From contig JAIUCV010000005.1 in assembly GCA_026724425.1 (NCBI GenBank), positions 35,313,784-35,377,783 of the forward strand: a stretch of DNA of 64,000 nt. Reading direction: 5' to 3'. Both the position numbers and the translations under genes were made by a program. Positions 61,469 to 64,000 of this stretch are shown piece after piece (within the stretch, counting starts at the first letter, position 1; each line of letters begins with the position of its first letter). A model generated the notes under the pieces. It was not told the origin of the DNA. It saw only the letters and a program-made list of their open reading frames with translations, and ran no database searches. Origin of the DNA: Erythrophleum ivorense. Lineage: Eukaryota; Streptophyta; Magnoliopsida; Fabales; Fabaceae.

Positions 61469-63443
61469 CCACACTCTTGGTTTATGGGACTTTTGATTTA
61501 GCCTCACCCATCCAAGGGACTCTTGGCTTTATCTCACCTATGCCATGAGACTTTTGGCATCTTCTCACTCATATTAAGGGACTTTTGGTACTACCTCACC
61601 CTTATGAGCCATTTCCACAATTCAAAGACATTCAAGAAAGCAAATTGGTACCAAAATAGCAACATAGCATCAAGTGGCATGTCTCAAATATATACATAGA
61701 CACACAAGCATACAATGACATATATGTAACAAGAAAATGTAATAAGAAAAGGTGGAGAGCTACCTTGGTGCAAATTTAAGCTTTACTTTGTTTGTTCTTT
61801 CTCCTTTTGTTCTACAAGCACAATGAGGTGGGGTTAGATTTCCTTGGCCCATTCACAATAAACAACACTTAATTATGCTCTTGGAATAAGCTAGGACCTC
61901 CAATTCACTCTTAAAATTACACTTTGTTCTATTTGTCACAATATGGTTCCATTAATGACCTAATGAAGAAACTACCATCATTAACATTCTTGGTTCCATT
62001 TTCTTGCCATATCTAGGCCTCTTGACCTCATTTAAGGTCCTTGAAGTCATTACACACTCACTTTTACAAACCTAGGTCCATGTTGTTTCATAAGGTTACA
62101 TTATGGAGGCCATTATGTCATCTCCTATCCTAAGGCTTCTAAATTTTTTTCAAGGATTTCTCCTATCTTCTTTTATCATATAAAGTCCCAAATCAAGCTT
62201 GAAACCATTTAAAATATCCCTTAGCTATCTCTAAGGGTTTTCATCGATTTATACTTCTATTAAAGACCTATGGAGTTTGGAATTTTTTCTTAGTGGATAA
62301 GGCACTTGGGAGGCTCTCTAGGAGTCTTAGAAACTCAAACAAACACTCACATATGATAGGAAAGTCTTGAATTAACCTAAATTCTAGATTGTGTTCAAGA
62401 ATCCTACACTTTTTCAACTTGAACTTTTACTAGCTTTTCATGCATTTCTTTAGTGTCTTCCATCTTCCCATGGCCTAGTTTGATGAATTCTTATGAATTA
62501 TAAAATAGAAACTCTTCCCTCTTCATGGTTCTGTTTGAGGCATCCCACCATGGAAGAGGAAAAGGAGAAGAAGAAGTAACTAGGAACAAATTTACCTTAG
62601 TTTCAAGCTTCCTTCCAAGGCTTCTCCTTCTTGGTTCTCCCTTCTTCAACCAATTCGAACTTCCCCTTTAAAATTTTGGACCAAAATAGAACCAACCATT
62701 GTAAGAAGCCATAGAAAGAAAGCATATAAGAAGGAGAGCAAGAGTATGGAATCCTTAACCTTTTCTCACCTTTTGACTTTCTTTCTTCTTCCAAAATTTC
62801 CTCTTTTTGTGTGCCTAAGATAGTACCTTCTTTTTTGAAATTTGGGCAGAAGAAAGTCGGTTTAAGGAGGGAGAGGAAGAACGTGGACTTAAAAGGAGAA
62901 TTTAGAAGCTTCCTTTTGCAAATTGTTTCTATTTTTGCCCTTCTATAATGATATTTCGGTTTAGCTTCGTTTTATCTCCTTTTTGAGAACCGCCTTTTTC
63001 ATCATAAAATTTAGGTTCCCAATTTAATAAAATGCCTTTGGAATCACTCAAATCAAAGTTAAAACCTTCTCGAATGAACCGGTCAAAGTTTGAGTTAACT
63101 GACATTGAAAAACATCCACCAGATGGACTTTACTAGTGCCGGGGCTTCCTATGGTTTTTGGGGCCTTTGAGAACCTTGGGCAACTCAAAATTTTCTGTTT
63201 AAAAAGCCCTCCTAGGTGTTTTTCCAAAATTACACTTATTTACAAAAATATCACTGACCTTTCGGCAAGCAAATTTTTTGAATCACTCTGGCTCTGATTT
63301 CTAGACAACTCAAAGCTCAAATCCTCATTTTTTATTATTTAAAATTTTATCAAAATTTTATTTTGCCTTGAATAGTTCATCTCAGGAACTTGCTTTTCAA
63401 ATTGGCCCCATTTCGATATTTTTGCGACATATCGGGCATTACA
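61469..63443 (-). mobile_element. Tekay/Del-like 3' LTR, right part
   Basis: Resumes with CCACACTCTTGG after the nested LTR and ends ATTACA at 63443 (minus start TGTAATGCCCGATATGTCGC). It matches the nested LTR along its length, e.g. the cccatggccta phrase at 62468 against 60480, and the long shared stretch at 63000-63110 against 61020-61130, where most bases agree by eye. Confidence 0.85.
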
Positions 63444-63475
63444 TTTTCCATCCCCTTAAAAAAAATTTTGTTCTC
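63444..63475 (-). other. Polypurine tract next to the 3' LTR
   Basis: On the minus strand TTTTTTTTAAGGGGATGGAA precedes the LTR start TGTAATGCCC, with ATTTCGAGAACAAAA just upstream. The arrangement (gaacgaaatttt..., then agggggag-like purines, then TGTAAT) is typical of Tekay/Del chromoviruses. It serves as the primer site for plus-strand DNA synthesis in reverse transcription. Confidence 0.7.
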
Positions 63476-63517
63476 GAAATTTAAATATGTACCTTAGGGA
63501 AATAGCTTTGGATATTT

Positions 63518-64000
63518 TCATTTCACGTCGTCTTCCAATTCCCGGGTTGTCTCTTCAGACGTCAGGCCCTTCCAGACCATTTTCACCCGAGGTTTGCTCT
63601 TGTTTCTCAATTGTTTCAACTTGGCATCCACAATCCTTTTTGGCCTGACTGCATAGGGAAGATTCTCCTGCAATTGAATATACTCATATTCTATGACATG
63701 TGAGGGGTCTGGTAAGTACTTTTTCAATTAGGAGACATAAAAAACATTATGAATTTGGGCTAGGTTTGGAGGCAGGGCTATCCTGTAGGCCACGGGTATG
63801 ATTTTCTCAAGGATTTCAATGGACTAGTATACTTAGGACTGAGCTTCTTTACCCTTATAGATCGACCTACCCCAGTCACAGGAGACACTCAGATTAATAC
63901 GCGATCCTAATCTCAAACTCTAAAAGCCTTCTTCTTCGATCGACATAATTTTTTTGCCTACTTTGAGCTGTAAGGAGTTTCTTTCTAATCAATTCTATAT
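63518..64000 (-). pseudogene. Ty3/gypsy (Tekay/Del-like) polyprotein, integrase C-terminus and chromodomain-like end
   Basis: The open stretch 63727-63518 reads KKYLPDPSHVIEYEYIQLQE, then PYAVRPKRIVDAKLKQLRNK and VKMVWKGLTSEETTRELEDD, the integrase C-terminal and chromodomain-like tail of Tekay/Del chromoviruses (compare the family pattern KY.PDPSHV...V.W....EEATWE.E). Upstream, in shifted frames, RQKNYVDRRRRLLEFEI, SPKYTSPLKSL and LQDSPASKPSPNS-type text match the block that normally precedes it, so frameshifts are present. The trailing Trp of the chromodomain is Arg here (TTRE). The gene continues beyond the right window edge. It inserted the element into the genome; this copy is inactive. 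Confidence 0.82.

Noticed and set aside
1..64000. CRISPR arrays, rRNA or tRNA genes, bacterial operons
   Set aside because: No evenly spaced direct repeats of CRISPR type, no rRNA sequence and no complete tRNA cloverleaf were seen; the content is plant nuclear DNA.

Overview
This window looks like a repeat-dense stretch of a flowering-plant nuclear genome, probably a eudicot. The evidence is long AT-rich spacers, many plant-type LTR retrotransposon, LINE, PIF/Harbinger, MULE and hAT relics, and one intact intronless CBL-interacting protein kinase closest to CIPK6. I cannot name the species. Only the kinase (41432-42736, minus) looks like a working host gene. Almost everything else is transposon sequence in various states of decay, much of it nested.

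Layout. 1-6076: start of a minus-strand Ogre/Tat-like Ty3/gypsy element, consisting of a long 5' LTR, a primer-binding site, a leader and a DUF7745-like ORF broken by two in-frame stops; gag-pol would lie left of the window. 6077-7553: 3' part of a plus-strand LTR of a second family (TGTAAT...ATTACA ends). 7554-10560: AT-rich DNA with hairpins and duplicated modules. 10560-29450: two diverged copies of an unclassified element carrying a decayed plant-transposon-like ORF (copy 1 from about 10.9 to 21.0 kb, copy 2 from about 24.5 to 27.7 kb). They sit among GAGTTAAG-rich modules that end in a near-perfect palindrome and larger inverted repeats. Copy 1 has been split by two plus-strand solo LTRs (12304-15606 and 16229-19522) and is followed by a minus-strand solo LTR (21017-23869) with a perfect 5-bp target duplication. 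29450-37548: AT-rich spacer with an hAT-like end fragment, MITEs and a possible SINE. 37549-40862: a LINE insertion with a 13-bp target duplication, itself carrying an hAT-like MITE and a 276-bp solo LTR, each with a perfect duplication. 40863-45421: CIPK6 and its flanks. 45422-51625: a nearly complete PIF/Harbinger transposon (TIRs, TAA target duplication, Myb-like ORF and DDE transposase), disabled by nonsense and frameshift changes. 52560-56230: a decayed Mutator-like (MULE) transposase cut off by the next insertion. 56231-64000: the 3' end of a minus-strand Tekay/Del-like Ty3/gypsy element, with integrase C-terminus, polypurine tract and a 3' LTR into which a related solo LTR (57887-61468) has inserted.

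How it fits together. The insertions can be ordered in time. The Tekay/Del-like element landed in the MULE, then a relative landed in its 3' LTR. The LINE was later hit by an hAT-like MITE and a short LTR. The twin element was hit by LTRs at sites whose empty form survives in the other copy. I did not find a new defence or metabolic system. The best candidate for something undescribed is the twin element at 9.4-29.4 kb with its repeat and palindrome modules.
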